A stretch of 64,000 bases of DNA from assembly GCA_947571115.1 (NCBI GenBank), contig CANOWW010000008.1:1-64000 (forward strand), read 5' to 3'. The notes under the pieces were generated by a model, which ran no database searches, was not told where the DNA came from, and was given only the letters and a program-made list of their open reading frames with translations. The stretch comes from an uncultured Clostridium sp. GTDB taxonomy: Bacteria; Bacillota; Clostridia; TANB77; CAG-508. A program made the position numbers and the translations under genes. This document shows positions 35,331-44,491 of this stretch, in pieces. The first letter of the stretch is position 1, and every line of letters begins with the position of its first letter.

Positions 35331-35813
35331 ATGGAGGGTATAAAAAGAATCCGTGAAATGGCTAAAGGTCAAAAAGATTTTGTGTTATTAGAAACTGTTA
35401 AATATTTAATAAGTAGAACTGATATGAATGAAAAATACTTGAATAAAGAAAAAACATTGAAAGAAATGGCAAAGTATATTCAATCAGAGATAATGAATGA
35501 TTTTTGTAAGAAGATGGGAACCAAAAACCCATCTTCTTTTGCTCAAAGTATAAAGTACGATGGTGGTAATACGAGGTGTTTAGCTGTAGGGATATCAGAA
35601 GAGAAAGTTTATGAACTTGCAATTAATTATTTTGATAAAACAAATGAAGAATTGGGAATAAAACCAGAAGAATCAGAAAACAAGAAAAGTAATATAAATT
35701 CTGAAAAGAAAGAAAGTGAATTTGGATCAATTTTTGATTCTGACGATAATAAAACGATAAAAGATAAAAAAGAAGAAATTGAGCAAATTTCATTATTTAA
35801 TAGTGTTGCATAG
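35331..35813 (+). CDS. pcfK: PcfK-like protein
   Basis: A 160-residue protein. The N-terminal 110 residues (DFVLLETVKYLISRT...EMAKYIQSEIMNDFCKKMG...SFAQSIKYDGGNTRCLAVGISEEKVYELAINYF) match PcfK, named from the conjugative plasmid pCF10. A Lys/Glu-rich tail ends ISLFNSVA. It is followed 10 bases later by pcfJ, the usual order. PcfK/PcfJ accompany conjugative elements, but their biochemical role is not settled. Confidence 0.75.
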   Translation: MEGIKRIREMAKGQKDFVLLETVKYLISRTDMNEKYLNKEKTLKEMAKYIQSEIMNDFCKKMGTKNPSSFAQSIKYDGGNTRCLAVGISEEKVYELAINYFDKTNEELGIKPEESENKKSNINSEKKESEFGSIFDSDDNKTIKDKKEEIEQISLFNSVA

Positions 35814-35823
35814 GAGGAGAAAA

Positions 35824-37269
35824 ATGTATGTCAGAAAAGAAATAAGAGATTTTATGAAAAAGATGCCCAAAAATATGAAAATGCCTAAACATTGGAGAAA
35901 GTTTGTGAATGAACATAGTAAAGATTATAACTTATTAATACAACACGGAAAGGCTTATGAATGCACTAATTGTGGTAAATATTCTTATGAAAATATGATG
36001 AGAAATAAGGCCAATATTCGTAAAGGAATATGTCCTTTTTGCGGAAAGGAGTTTTATATTGCAAGGAGTAACTTGAGAAGTTGCTCCTTTGTTTATGATT
36101 TAGCATCGATTGATAATGTGGATAATAAATTAATAATTAGATATTTTGAAATTCGTAGGTCGTACGATTATCGAAAAAGAAGATTTAATGATAATATAGC
36201 AGAATATGCAAGAATTGTTCCTGAATATGATATAGAGTTGGTAAATGATAGATTTTATAGATTTTTAACATGGGAAAGAGTATATCATACTAATAACATA
36301 AAAAAATGGAGAGTTTTTACTGGCAGATATCGATTGCGTCAGCGTTACGAAGCTATATATTTGGAAGATATGAAAGAAAAATTGAAAGGAACAATTTATG
36401 AATATGCTCCATTAACAGAGGCCGTATTGTATTTAGGAAATCGTAGAACAGATTTTATGAATGTATTGAAAAAAGCAAAATATTCTAGTTTTGAATTATT
36501 GATGAAAGCTGGATTATATAATTTAGCATTAAGTAGACCAAAAGAATTTGATAAAAAAGGAAGTTTTGAAAAAAGATTTGGAGTAAATAAGAAATTTTAT
36601 AGTTTTATGAAAAAACATGATATTTCCTATAATGAATTACAAGTGTTACAGATAATTCAAAGACCCAATATTGCAAAAATAAGAAGATTATTGAGGATAT
36701 CAAATTCAAATATAATGGATTTACAAGAAGCAAATTCATATACCATTTTAATAAAACTGGAAGAATATTCAAAAAAACAAAAATATTTTTCAATACAAAA
36801 TTATTTGGATTATATTAGAAATATGGAAAAACTTGAAGTACCTTTAACAAAAAAAGTACTTTTTCCAGAGAAATTTGATAAGGCACATGAGTTGAGCGTT
36901 AAGAAGGTAAAAATAGTAAACAATAAAATATTACAAGATAAGATTAAAGAAAGGTGTCATCAACTAGAGAAAAATCAGTATAAAGATAATATTTTCTTTA
37001 TACGACCTGCTCAGAGTTTAGATGATATGAAGGAGGAAGCTAAGCAACAGAATAATTGCGTTTATAAAAATTATAGTGAAAGATATGCTAATGGAGGTAC
37101 AGATATATATTTTTTAAGAAAGTTAGATGCTCCTAATAAATCATTAGTGACAGTTGAGGTTTATAAAGGAAGAATAAGACAAAAGTATCAAAAAAAGAAT
37201 AGACTAGTTACTAAAAGCCAAAATGAATTTTTAAAATTATGGGAGAAAAAAGTTTTAAACGCAGCTTAA
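35824..37269 (+). CDS. pcfJ: PcfJ-like protein
   Basis: A 481-residue protein; AGGAGGAG before ATG 35824 fixes the start. A zinc ribbon is formed by YECTNCGKYSY and GICPFCGKEF near residues 45-80. The C-terminal domain matches PcfJ: RPAQSLDDMKEEAKQQNNCVYKNYSERYANGGTDIYFLRKLDAPNKSLVTVEVYKGRIRQKYQKKNR. The family is widespread on conjugative plasmids and integrative elements. It ends the long element operon, with a terminator 13 bases on. Confidence 0.8.
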   Translation: MYVRKEIRDFMKKMPKNMKMPKHWRKFVNEHSKDYNLLIQHGKAYECTNCGKYSYENMMRNKANIRKGICPFCGKEFYIARSNLRSCSFVYDLASIDNVDNKLIIRYFEIRRSYDYRKRRFNDNIAEYARIVPEYDIELVNDRFYRFLTWERVYHTNNIKKWRVFTGRYRLRQRYEAIYLEDMKEKLKGTIYEYAPLTEAVLYLGNRRTDFMNVLKKAKYSSFELLMKAGLYNLALSRPKEFDKKGSFEKRFGVNKKFYSFMKKHDISYNELQVLQIIQRPNIAKIRRLLRISNSNIMDLQEANSYTILIKLEEYSKKQKYFSIQNYLDYIRNMEKLEVPLTKKVLFPEKFDKAHELSVKKVKIVNNKILQDKIKERCHQLEKNQYKDNIFFIRPAQSLDDMKEEAKQQNNCVYKNYSERYANGGTDIYFLRKLDAPNKSLVTVEVYKGRIRQKYQKKNRLVTKSQNEFLKLWEKKVLNAA

Positions 37270-37282
37270 TTACATAATTTAG

Positions 37283-37316
37283 GAGATTATCTTTACAGAA
37301 AAAGATAATCTCTTTT
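37283..37316 (+). terminator. Intrinsic terminator after pcfJ
   Basis: GAGATTATCTTT pairs with AAAGATAATCTC and is followed by TTTT. It closes the element operon. Confidence 0.85.
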
Positions 37317-37438
37317 CATAAAAAAATGAATTTTCTATTAGAATCCCTATTTTTTAGGAAAAATTAAATTTGAAAAAGTAGCTCTATCCACCTATTTTTC
37401 TATATTCATTAACAATTTGAAAAATATTTTTTTTGAAA

Positions 37439-37467
37439 TTGAATGATGAACTTAAAAGTATTATAAT
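37439..37467 (+). promoter_or_regulatory. Sigma-A promoter
   Basis: TTGAAT at 37439-37444 and TATAAT at 37462-37467 are separated by 17 bases, upstream of the gene at 37499. Confidence 0.65.
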
Positions 37468-37498
37468 CTTTGTAAATAAAAAAAGGAGGGATATGTCT

Positions 37499-37792
37499 AT
37501 GGAAAGATTAATGTATATTGATATGGCAAAAGAATTATTAGGGGATGAGTTATATTTACAATTATTAACTGCAATTTCAAAGGAAAACGAATCAGGGGAT
37601 TTAGAAAGTTATGGAAGAGAGGTGATTGATAAATGTTGTTTGATAATTATTATGTTTGGTATGTCGAATGAAATAAAAATGGATAATATAAAATTATGTT
37701 TGGGTGAAAAAGTTATACCAATATCTTGCAAGGAGTTTTCTGATAAATATTTAAGATATGTGAGAGAGATTCAAGAACATATTTCAAAATAA
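37499..37792 (+). CDS. Hypothetical protein
   Basis: A 97-residue protein (MERLMYIDMAKELLGDELYLQLLTAISKENESGDLESYG...). ATG 37499 has AAAGGAGGG at the proper distance; ATG 37493 is too near it. Two adjacent cysteines (DKCCLIIIMFG) flank a hydrophobic stretch. It has its own promoter. No family recognised. Confidence 0.5.
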   Translation: MERLMYIDMAKELLGDELYLQLLTAISKENESGDLESYGREVIDKCCLIIIMFGMSNEIKMDNIKLCLGEKVIPISCKEFSDKYLRYVREIQEHISK

Positions 37793-37833
37793 AAAATAAG
37801 CATAATTCAAATTACACTTATTATTTATTTTAT

Positions 37834-38172
37834 TTAAAGTTTATAGTCATCAAGGAATTCTTTAATGCAACCATTGATTAACCTGCTAAACGATATACCT
37901 GTTTGTTCTTTTTGTTTTATCAAAGCATCATAAAATGTTTTCCTAAGAATAATGGAACGATAGATTGAATCAGTATTGTTAGGCTTTTTATAAAATCGTA
38001 TTGGTTTATTCTTTAATAATGTGTTTTCAATACATACATTAATAATTTTGCTAACTGTAGCATCGAAGACATTTTGTGATAAATCTTGCAATTTAGAATA
38101 CAAGTCTTGATCGATATGAACACTTCTTTGTATTGTTTCGTCTTTTGTATATAACCTATCGATAGCTTTCAT
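37834..38172 (-). CDS. Tandem ribbon-helix-helix DNA-binding protein
   Basis: A 112-residue protein that contains two ribbon-helix-helix units in one chain: IQRSVHIDQDLYSKLQDLSQNVFDATVSKIINVCIENTL, then IYRSIILRKTFYDALIKQKEQTGISFSRLINGCIKEFLDD. Arc/CopG proteins normally dimerise to form this fold; here the duplication could allow monomer binding. Three ATACA-N4-TGTAT-type sites lie immediately upstream, so it probably represses itself. Confidence 0.6.
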   Translation of the reverse strand: MKAIDRLYTKDETIQRSVHIDQDLYSKLQDLSQNVFDATVSKIINVCIENTLLKNKPIRFYKKPNNTDSIYRSIILRKTFYDALIKQKEQTGISFSRLINGCIKEFLDDYKL

Positions 38173-38188
38173 TTTAACACCTCTTATT

Positions 38189-38262
38189 ATACATATTTGT
38201 ATGATATATTATACAAAATTAGTATTTGAAATGATACTGCATTTAATCATACAAAAATGTAT
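38189..38262. promoter_or_regulatory. Three candidate operators for the ribbon-helix-helix protein
   Basis: Imperfect palindromes ATACATATTTGTAT (38189-38202), ATACAAAATTAGTAT (38211-38225) and ATACAAAAATGTAT (38249-38262) cover the leftward promoter region (a TATAAT box on the minus strand lies within the first site). Confidence 0.55.
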
Positions 38263-38339
38263 GGTTGGTAGTTTGCTTTTTGAGAATAGTATAGTATAAT
38301 ATAAAAGGTATGAAATGAGATATAGGCTAGACTTAAAAT

Positions 38340-38372
38340 AAAAAACTAACAATTTTTGCATTGCTAGTTTAA
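38340..38372 (-). terminator. Terminator of the leftward XRE gene
   Basis: Read on the minus strand, AACTAGCAA pairs with TTGTTAGTT and is followed by TTTTATTTT. Confidence 0.6.
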
Positions 38373-38379
38373 TTTACAA

Positions 38380-38691
38380 TTATTTATTTAATAGATAGGA
38401 AATTAATTTTTCAATAACATCTTTATCTCTGGCATCAAGTAGTTCAAATTTGTCATGAATATTAGAAAATTGTACGAGCCCTTTGAAAAGAGAGATAGGA
38501 GAGCAATTAGTGATTTTACAAATATTTATTATAGTATCAACAGTTACTCCAACATTTCCATTTTCGATTTTTGAAAGATGATTTGGTGTAATATCAAGTT
38601 TTTCTGAAAATTCATCTTGAGTTAAGTTAAGGTTTGTTCTAATTTCTCTAATATTTTGACCTAGTATTATCATTTTTGCATTATCTTTCAT
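38380..38691 (-). CDS. XRE-family regulator
   Basis: A 103-residue protein with a Cro/CI helix-turn-helix at residues 10-65 (LGQNIREIRTNLNLTQDEFSEKLDITPNHLSKIENGNVGVTVDTIINICKITNCSPISLF) and a short helical tail. GGGAGG precedes the start on the minus strand. It probably represses the divergent 38823 operon. Convergence of several small repressors here is typical of element control regions. Confidence 0.82.
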   Translation of the reverse strand: MKDNAKMIILGQNIREIRTNLNLTQDEFSEKLDITPNHLSKIENGNVGVTVDTIINICKITNCSPISLFKGLVQFSNIHDKFELLDARDKDVIEKLISYLLNK

Positions 38692-38822
38692 TACAACCTC
38701 CCATTATTAGTATAAACGAAAAAATGCAAAAAATGAAATGCTTATTTTGACAAATTTTAAGCAAAAAGTAATCAACATATAATTACTTTGGAGTAAATCA
38801 TAAAGAAATGGAGGGAAGAAAT

Positions 38823-39179
38823 ATGAGATTCTCAAGTAAAAAACTATTAAAGAAATTACGAAAGAAATCAGAGAAACGACAAAAATTTAAAGAAATAAAA
38901 AAACAAGTTTTGGACAATTATAGAAAAGAAAATAAATATAAATTTGTTTCTATGAACATATATGTTTTATTATTATTTATTTTACTTATAACTCAAAAAA
39001 GTAGAGATTTATTTTTAATTGGATATTGTTTTTTGAATATAATTTTTTTTCTATTGATGAAAAAAGAAAATAAAAAAGATGACACTATCGAACTATATTT
39101 TTTAAGAATAGAAAATCTTTATAGAGTCTGTAAAAAGAAGAAGATTCGTTGTACAAATAAAAAAAGGGTTATTAAGTAA
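38823..39179 (+). CDS. Small two-helix membrane protein
   Basis: A 118-residue protein. A very basic N-terminus (about 45 residues, Lys/Arg-rich) is followed by two hydrophobic helices (MNIYVLLLFILLIT and LFLIGYCFLNIIFFLLM) and a basic tail. GGAGGG precedes ATG 38823. Divergent from the XRE gene. No family recognised. Confidence 0.5.
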   Translation: MRFSSKKLLKKLRKKSEKRQKFKEIKKQVLDNYRKENKYKFVSMNIYVLLLFILLITQKSRDLFLIGYCFLNIIFFLLMKKENKKDDTIELYFLRIENLYRVCKKKKIRCTNKKRVIK

Positions 39180-39224
39180 TTATAACGAGAAAATGAAGTT
39201 TTAAAGCATTGTAGGAGGGGTAGT

Positions 39225-39530
39225 ATGAAAAAATATAATGGGCAAACTAATATTTCAGGAGAAATTATAAGAAAGATGCGTGAAGAGAAGAAAATGTCAG
39301 TAGAAGAAATTTGTCAAAAATTAGAAAGTATGAATGTTTCAATGAATAAATCGCAGTTATATCGAGTTGAAAAAGGAAAAGCAATATTAAAAGATTTTGA
39401 AATGACTGCATTGTTTATAATATTTGATATTGATTTTTCAGAAGTAAAGAATATTTTGAGAAATGGAAAGATGTGTCGAAAAACAATAAGTTGTGATACA
39501 ATAAAAAGAAGATATAGAGAAATTTCATGA
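39225..39530 (+). CDS. XRE-family regulator
   Basis: A 101-residue protein with a helix-turn-helix (SGEIIRKMREEKKMSVEEICQKLESMNVSMNKSQLYRVEKGKAILKDFEMTALFIIF) and a basic tail rich in Arg/Lys. GTAGGAGGGG precedes the start. It lies upstream of the LysR gene, separated by an intergenic gap with its own promoter-like sequence. Confidence 0.75.
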   Translation: MKKYNGQTNISGEIIRKMREEKKMSVEEICQKLESMNVSMNKSQLYRVEKGKAILKDFEMTALFIIFDIDFSEVKNILRNGKMCRKTISCDTIKRRYREIS

Positions 39531-39655
39531 AAATACGATAAAATTTGGTTAAAAATGAAGAAAATACTAGATTTTTCTTGCATATATTAACATAATATGA
39601 TATAATGAGAAAAAACTTTTTTAATGTTTTGTTGTAAATGTAAGGGAGAAGATAG

Positions 39656-40573
39656 ATGTTCAATAGTTTTAACATATTAGATACGGATATAAACTTGAAC
39701 TTATATAAAACGTTTTATATAGTTGCTACATCAAAAAGTTATTCGGATGCTAGTTTAAAATTACATAAATCAGTACCTGCAATAAGTACTAACATTAAAG
39801 ATTTAGAAGGTATGCTGAATGTAATATTGTTTGAGCGAAAAAGTAATGGAGTTACTCTAACTGCATCAGGAGAAGAATTATATAAATATCTTGATAGAGC
39901 TTTTTCAGAAATTAGCAAGGGACAAAAAATTGTGATGAAAAAAAATGATTTGGCTACTGGAGAATTAATTATAGGCTGTCCATCTCATATAGCGACAAAT
40001 TACTTAATGAATTATATTGAACAAGCGCAAATAGATTATCCAGAATTAAAAGTCCAATTATTGAGTGGACTAAATGCTAGAGAGTTATTGTTAGAACTCA
40101 AAGAACATAGGATTGATTTTGTGATAGACAGTACTCAAATAGAAACTCTTGATGATGATATAATCAAAGATGAAATAAAAATGATACCTAATATATTTGT
40201 ATCAAACTATCCTTTGAAGATAGAGGATATAAAAGAATTAGAAAAGCAAAAATGTATTTTGCCATTTGAGAATACATCAACAACTAAAAATTTGATCAAG
40301 ACTTTGAAAGAATATGACGTATCAATTGATGTAAATATGCAGATTGATATTACAGAAGTTAGAATTGACGCAGTAAAAAGAGGTTTTGGAATAGGTTATG
40401 TTATGAAAGATATTGTAGAAAGGCAGTTACAAAGTGAAGAACTATTTGAAGTTGAAATGCCAATTGAGTTGCCTTCTTCAAGATTAAATTTAATCTATTT
40501 AAAGGAATATTTAACAAGAGCTGATAAAAAATTTATAAAACAATATTTAGATATGAAAATAAAAACATCATAA
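39656..40573 (+). CDS. LysR-family transcriptional regulator
   Basis: A 305-residue LysR regulator. The winged helix is at residues 15-75 (NLYKTFYIVATSKSYSDASLKLHKSVPAISTNIKDLEGMLNVILFERKSNGVTLTASGEELYKY). The effector domain follows (GELIIGCPSHIATNYLMNYIEQAQIDYPELKVQLLSG). It stands directly upstream of, and in the same direction as, the radical SAM/PfkB operon and probably senses a small molecule linked to it. A terminator separates the two, so the operon has its own promoter. Confidence 0.9.
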   Translation: MFNSFNILDTDINLNLYKTFYIVATSKSYSDASLKLHKSVPAISTNIKDLEGMLNVILFERKSNGVTLTASGEELYKYLDRAFSEISKGQKIVMKKNDLATGELIIGCPSHIATNYLMNYIEQAQIDYPELKVQLLSGLNARELLLELKEHRIDFVIDSTQIETLDDDIIKDEIKMIPNIFVSNYPLKIEDIKELEKQKCILPFENTSTTKNLIKTLKEYDVSIDVNMQIDITEVRIDAVKRGFGIGYVMKDIVERQLQSEELFEVEMPIELPSSRLNLIYLKEYLTRADKKFIKQYLDMKIKTS

Positions 40574-40605
40574 AAGTGTTTTTTGATGAAAATTGAATAA
40601 TTATT

Positions 40606-40648
40606 TTAAAGTGTTTTAAGTAAATCTTAAAGCACTTTAATTTTTTGC
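40606..40648 (+). terminator. Intrinsic terminator after the LysR gene
   Basis: TTAAAGTGTTTTAAG and CTTAAAGCACTTTAA (40606-40640) form a long stem followed by TTTTTT. Confidence 0.8.
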
Positions 40649-40651
40649 TAA

Positions 40652-40680
40652 TAGACACGTAAATAGAAACGTAGTATAAT
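40652..40680 (+). promoter_or_regulatory. Promoter of the radical SAM/PfkB operon
   Basis: TAGACA at 40652-40657 and TATAAT at 40675-40680 are 17 bases apart. Two ACGT motifs within the spacer (ACACGTAAATAGAAACGT) form a small repeat that could bind the adjacent LysR protein. Confidence 0.6.
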
Positions 40681-40714
40681 TTCTTAGGAAAAATCTGGAA
40701 GGGAGATTATAAAA

Positions 40715-42361
40715 TTGCAAGAGAAAGAAATCTGTTGGAATATTACGACGAAATGCAATCAAAATTGCAGATATTGTCATAGATTTTTAAATATTGCTGA
40801 TTTAGACATTGAAGAAAATAAAAAAATATTGATGAAACTAATAAGGGATAATATTACGGATATCACATGGACTGGAGGAGAAGCCTTGTTGTATCCTGGT
40901 TTGTCGGAACTTTTGAAAATAGCTCATGAAAATGGAATACGAAACAAATTGATAACAAATGGAATCGTACTTGCTGGAAATGAAAAAATGAAAAGTATAT
41001 ATCAATATCTAGATAGTTTAACTTTATCGATTGATTCTGTTAGTGATAAAATAAATAAGGAAATAGGTCGAGGGGAAGAACATTATAAAAATATAAAACA
41101 GATTTTAGAATATTTAAAAGGAAGAAATCTTAATACTACGATTAATACAGTATTAAGCCAGAAAAATATACAAAATATTCAGGAATTAGGAGAATTTTTA
41201 AGCCAATACGATATAACAGCTTGGCGAGTGTTTAAATTCATGCCATTGAGAGAAACTGCCCAAATAAATAAAGAAGAATTTGAAATAACCGATGATCAGT
41301 TCGAAAGAAGTAAACAGATTTTTAGAAGATTTACTAAGATTTCTAAAATAGAATTTAGAACTGAACAAGATATGGAAGATAAATATGTTTTAATTGTAGC
41401 TAATGGAGATATCATTCAAACACAAGACGGAAAAGATGTAAAAAAAGGCAATGCAAGATATAAAAATTTGACGGAATTTATAGAAAGTAAGATGATAAAG
41501 ATGAAACTGCTAGAATTAAAAGATAATGCTTCCAATTTAGTGATTGTTGGAAATATAGCTTATGATATATTAGATTTTAGTCATTTAAAAACGAAACGAG
41601 AAAGTATAGTAGATATAGGAGGGGCATGTGTATTTACTTCAATACCGGCAAGCCAATTCTCAAGAGTGGGAATTGTAGGTAAGATAGGAAAAGACTTTGA
41701 CATTTCAAAATTTTATGGTTATAATATTGATTTATCAGCAATTCAAAGTATAGATAGTCCAACAACAAGATTTTATACAATATGGAATAGTGAAGATGGG
41801 CAGGAAAGAACTGTTATTGGTGAGGTTGCAAAAGAAATGGAAGTTGGAGCCAATGATATTCCGAAAAAGTTTTTAGGAGCAAAGCATTTTCATTTAACAA
41901 CAGCAACTCCAGAAAAGCAATTAGAGTTGATACATTTTTTGAGAACGAACACAAATGCAACGATAAGTGTAGATACAATAGATGAATTTGCAAGGCAACC
42001 AAAATGTAGAGAAGTATTTGATAATGTAGATATAGCTTTTGTTGATAAGGAATATACTAACTTATTAAATTGTAAAGCACCAATAAAAATAATAAAGTGT
42101 GGAAAGAAAGGATGTATCTATTATTCGAAAGAAAAAAAATTCCCAGTATATTCTAAGATAGTTGCTGATGAAAATGTAGTTGATAAAACAGGAGCTGGAG
42201 ATTGCTTAAACGGAGTATTTTTGAATTTAATAAACAATGGAGTAAAAGAAGAACAGGCATTAAAAATTGCAGTAGATACAGCCACAGAATCAATAAAACA
42301 AAAAGGAATTATGAATTTTCGATTACCAAGATTAAATAATAAAGAAGAAAGAGAGGTTTAA
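40715..42361 (+). CDS. Viperin-like radical SAM domain fused to a PfkB-family kinase
   Basis: A 548-residue two-domain enzyme from TTG 40715 (GGGAG upstream). Residues 1-255 are radical SAM: iron-sulfur ligands C14, C18, C21 (KCNQNCRYC), a GGE motif, then SIDSVSDKINKEIGRG, INTVLSQKN, TAWRVFKFMPL and DDQFERS. These echo viperin motifs (CDSFDEEVNxxIGRG, INSVI, RWKVFQ, DEEFERF). Residues 258-545 are a ribokinase/PfkB kinase (SNLVIVGNIAYDIL, DIGGACVFTS, GAGD with catalytic D496). A nucleoside or nucleotide substrate is inferred; the viperin link is by eye, and another radical SAM branch is possible. Confidence 0.7.
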   Translation: MQEKEICWNITTKCNQNCRYCHRFLNIADLDIEENKKILMKLIRDNITDITWTGGEALLYPGLSELLKIAHENGIRNKLITNGIVLAGNEKMKSIYQYLDSLTLSIDSVSDKINKEIGRGEEHYKNIKQILEYLKGRNLNTTINTVLSQKNIQNIQELGEFLSQYDITAWRVFKFMPLRETAQINKEEFEITDDQFERSKQIFRRFTKISKIEFRTEQDMEDKYVLIVANGDIIQTQDGKDVKKGNARYKNLTEFIESKMIKMKLLELKDNASNLVIVGNIAYDILDFSHLKTKRESIVDIGGACVFTSIPASQFSRVGIVGKIGKDFDISKFYGYNIDLSAIQSIDSPTTRFYTIWNSEDGQERTVIGEVAKEMEVGANDIPKKFLGAKHFHLTTATPEKQLELIHFLRTNTNATISVDTIDEFARQPKCREVFDNVDIAFVDKEYTNLLNCKAPIKIIKCGKKGCIYYSKEKKFPVYSKIVADENVVDKTGAGDCLNGVFLNLINNGVKEEQALKIAVDTATESIKQKGIMNFRLPRLNNKEEREV

Positions 42362-42364
42362 TAG

Positions 42365-42751
42365 ATGACTAAAATTAGAATTCTAATAGCTCATAATGAC
42401 GAAAATGTGAGAAAAACAATTGTTGATTCGGTAAATACTTTAGATTATGTGGAAGTTGTTGGAACTGCAAAAGATGGTGTTGAAACTTATAATAAAATTA
42501 TAGATTTAAAGCCAGAAGTAGTTTTTACGAAATATAATTATAGTAATATGCCAGGATTAGAATTAATGAGAAAAACAAAAGAGAAATTGAAGGAGCATTT
42601 TCCAAGTTTTAATACGATAGGGCAAATACCAGAAAATGAATTAAAAGAAGCTATTAGTATTACGGGTGAAAAGTTAAATGCTTTTGTAAGGCAACCGTAT
42701 GATGGAGAGGCAGTAGAGATTATGAAAGCATATAAAGAATATAATGGATGA
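42365..42751 (+). CDS. Degenerate response-regulator receiver domain
   Basis: A 128-residue single-domain receiver (KIRILIAHNDENVRKTIVDSVNTLDYVEVVGTAKDGVE). The phosphoacceptor position in EVVFTKYNYSNMPGLELM is Thr/Lys rather than Asp, and the conserved Lys in the FVRQPYDGEAV segment is replaced. It therefore cannot be phosphorylated in the usual way and may act as a protein or ligand-binding adaptor. It follows the fusion gene by 3 bases, so they are coexpressed. Confidence 0.7.
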   Translation: MTKIRILIAHNDENVRKTIVDSVNTLDYVEVVGTAKDGVETYNKIIDLKPEVVFTKYNYSNMPGLELMRKTKEKLKEHFPSFNTIGQIPENELKEAISITGEKLNAFVRQPYDGEAVEIMKAYKEYNG

Positions 42752-42918
42752 AATAAAAAGAAATAACTAAAAAAACTTGTAATTTTAAGGTTTTTGTGAT
42801 ATTATTAGTAAGTCTTAATAGTATATTTGAAATATATAAAATAATTTTTAACGAAAGGAGGTATTGTTTTTCTTTTTTGTTACTGAAAATTTGTGTTATT
42901 ATTAAAGGAGAGATAACA

Positions 42919-44472
42919 ATGAATGTTTTTGATTCACCAAAACGGTACAAAGATTCTATTTTAGAATCAGTTATGGTGTCTGAATCTAAAACGAAAAAAT
43001 TTAATGGGAAGTCATTTACTTGTGTATTTTTTACAAAATTTTGTAATGCTGGTTGTCCATTTTGTTTTTTTAGATCAGATACTCGAAAGTATGCAATTCC
43101 ACAGGAAAAATTTGAGTTTTCAGATTATGGCTTTGAAAGATTTATTAAATTTATGAATGCTTCTAACAATGGATATTTGTTGATTTCTGGTGGTGGAGAA
43201 CCTTTTGAAAAAGAAAACTATGTAATGGAATCAGTAAAACGTGTCAAGACTGACAGAATTGTCATTGTTACAAGTGGAATTTGGGCTCAAAATTATGATA
43301 ATGCAGAAAGAATTATTTTTAAACTGCATGAATGTATCCGAAACAGAAATGATAATTTAAAAGTTGTTTTAAGGTTAAGTTTAGACAAATCTCACTATCA
43401 GCAGTTAGGTTATGATTTAGTAAATAACATTGTTAGTATATTTAGAAAAAATTTTAGTATGAATAGCAATTTTGAATTACAGATTCATACTATGATTGAT
43501 GATGTAACGATTGATAATGTTATTAAAAAATTGGGAGACTGTAAAAAAATTGATGGTGGTGAGGTGCGAATATCCGATAATGAGAAGTTAATTAAAATTG
43601 TGCCTAAAAGGTGCAGGATTCTATTTGATGATGGATACGAAATTTTGGTTGGAATGGCAAAAACATTTTATCCTAACCTGAAAGTTAATTTACTGAATCC
43701 TTCAACATTAAAAAAAGCTTTAAGTGTATTTGATGAGGATATGGATTATAGTGAGTATGAGAATCCATCAGTAGTAACTAACTTGAATACTCAATTGGGA
43801 TTTGACTTTTGGATCAACTACAATGGAAATATTACTACTTGGGGAAATCAACAATTGGATAATTTAAACAATCTATATGTTGATGACTACAATAAAATTG
43901 TGGCAAAATTATACTCTAATATCATTAGTTATTCTTTTATTGATAAAGGTTATTATTATCGTGAAAAAATAATTAATGAAGTTAATCCGAAAGCAGTTTT
44001 GCGTTCTAAGGCAATCAATATTAGAGATTATGCAGGAGCGCTCATATTGGAGGAACGGAAAACAGCATTGTATTATGCTATTCGAGTTATACAAGATTAT
44101 TTAAATACTGGTATTCTAAATGTTTCTGATTTAACTAGGCTTCCTACTGAATTGTATGAAACCATAAAATTGAGTCAAGAAGAAATTGCTAAATTATATA
44201 ATAGTTCCGAATATAATATTCTGACTCAGTATGCTGAAAATGAACAATATGATGTTGAACAATGGATTGATATTTTCACACTGATTCGGCTAGGACATTA
44301 TGATGTAACACCTAATCAAATTTCTAATGCTTTAGCGATATTCAATCATCGATTTAATGAAACTGTAACAGACATTAATAGTTTAGTTTCTACGAATAGT
44401 AGTGAACAGTATGCAAGACTCATTGAAAGAATAACTTTTATGAAAAAAGAGGCTATTGAATTTTGTATGTAA
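42919..44472 (+). CDS. Second radical SAM enzyme
   Basis: A 517-residue protein; AAAGGAG before ATG 42919 fixes the start. The iron-sulfur motif is FCNAGCPFC (CxxxCxxC) near residue 45, followed by LISGGGEPFEKEN as the GGE motif. The C-terminal 200 residues are helical and match nothing I recognise. It has no SPASM-like Cys cluster. Reaction unknown. It lies between the degenerate receiver and a NUDIX gene, so it probably belongs to the same pathway as the fusion enzyme. Confidence 0.72.
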   Translation: MNVFDSPKRYKDSILESVMVSESKTKKFNGKSFTCVFFTKFCNAGCPFCFFRSDTRKYAIPQEKFEFSDYGFERFIKFMNASNNGYLLISGGGEPFEKENYVMESVKRVKTDRIVIVTSGIWAQNYDNAERIIFKLHECIRNRNDNLKVVLRLSLDKSHYQQLGYDLVNNIVSIFRKNFSMNSNFELQIHTMIDDVTIDNVIKKLGDCKKIDGGEVRISDNEKLIKIVPKRCRILFDDGYEILVGMAKTFYPNLKVNLLNPSTLKKALSVFDEDMDYSEYENPSVVTNLNTQLGFDFWINYNGNITTWGNQQLDNLNNLYVDDYNKIVAKLYSNIISYSFIDKGYYYREKIINEVNPKAVLRSKAINIRDYAGALILEERKTALYYAIRVIQDYLNTGILNVSDLTRLPTELYETIKLSQEEIAKLYNSSEYNILTQYAENEQYDVEQWIDIFTLIRLGHYDVTPNQISNALAIFNHRFNETVTDINSLVSTNSSEQYARLIERITFMKKEAIEFCM

Positions 44473-44491
44473 ACGAAAGGAGTGAATGTGT

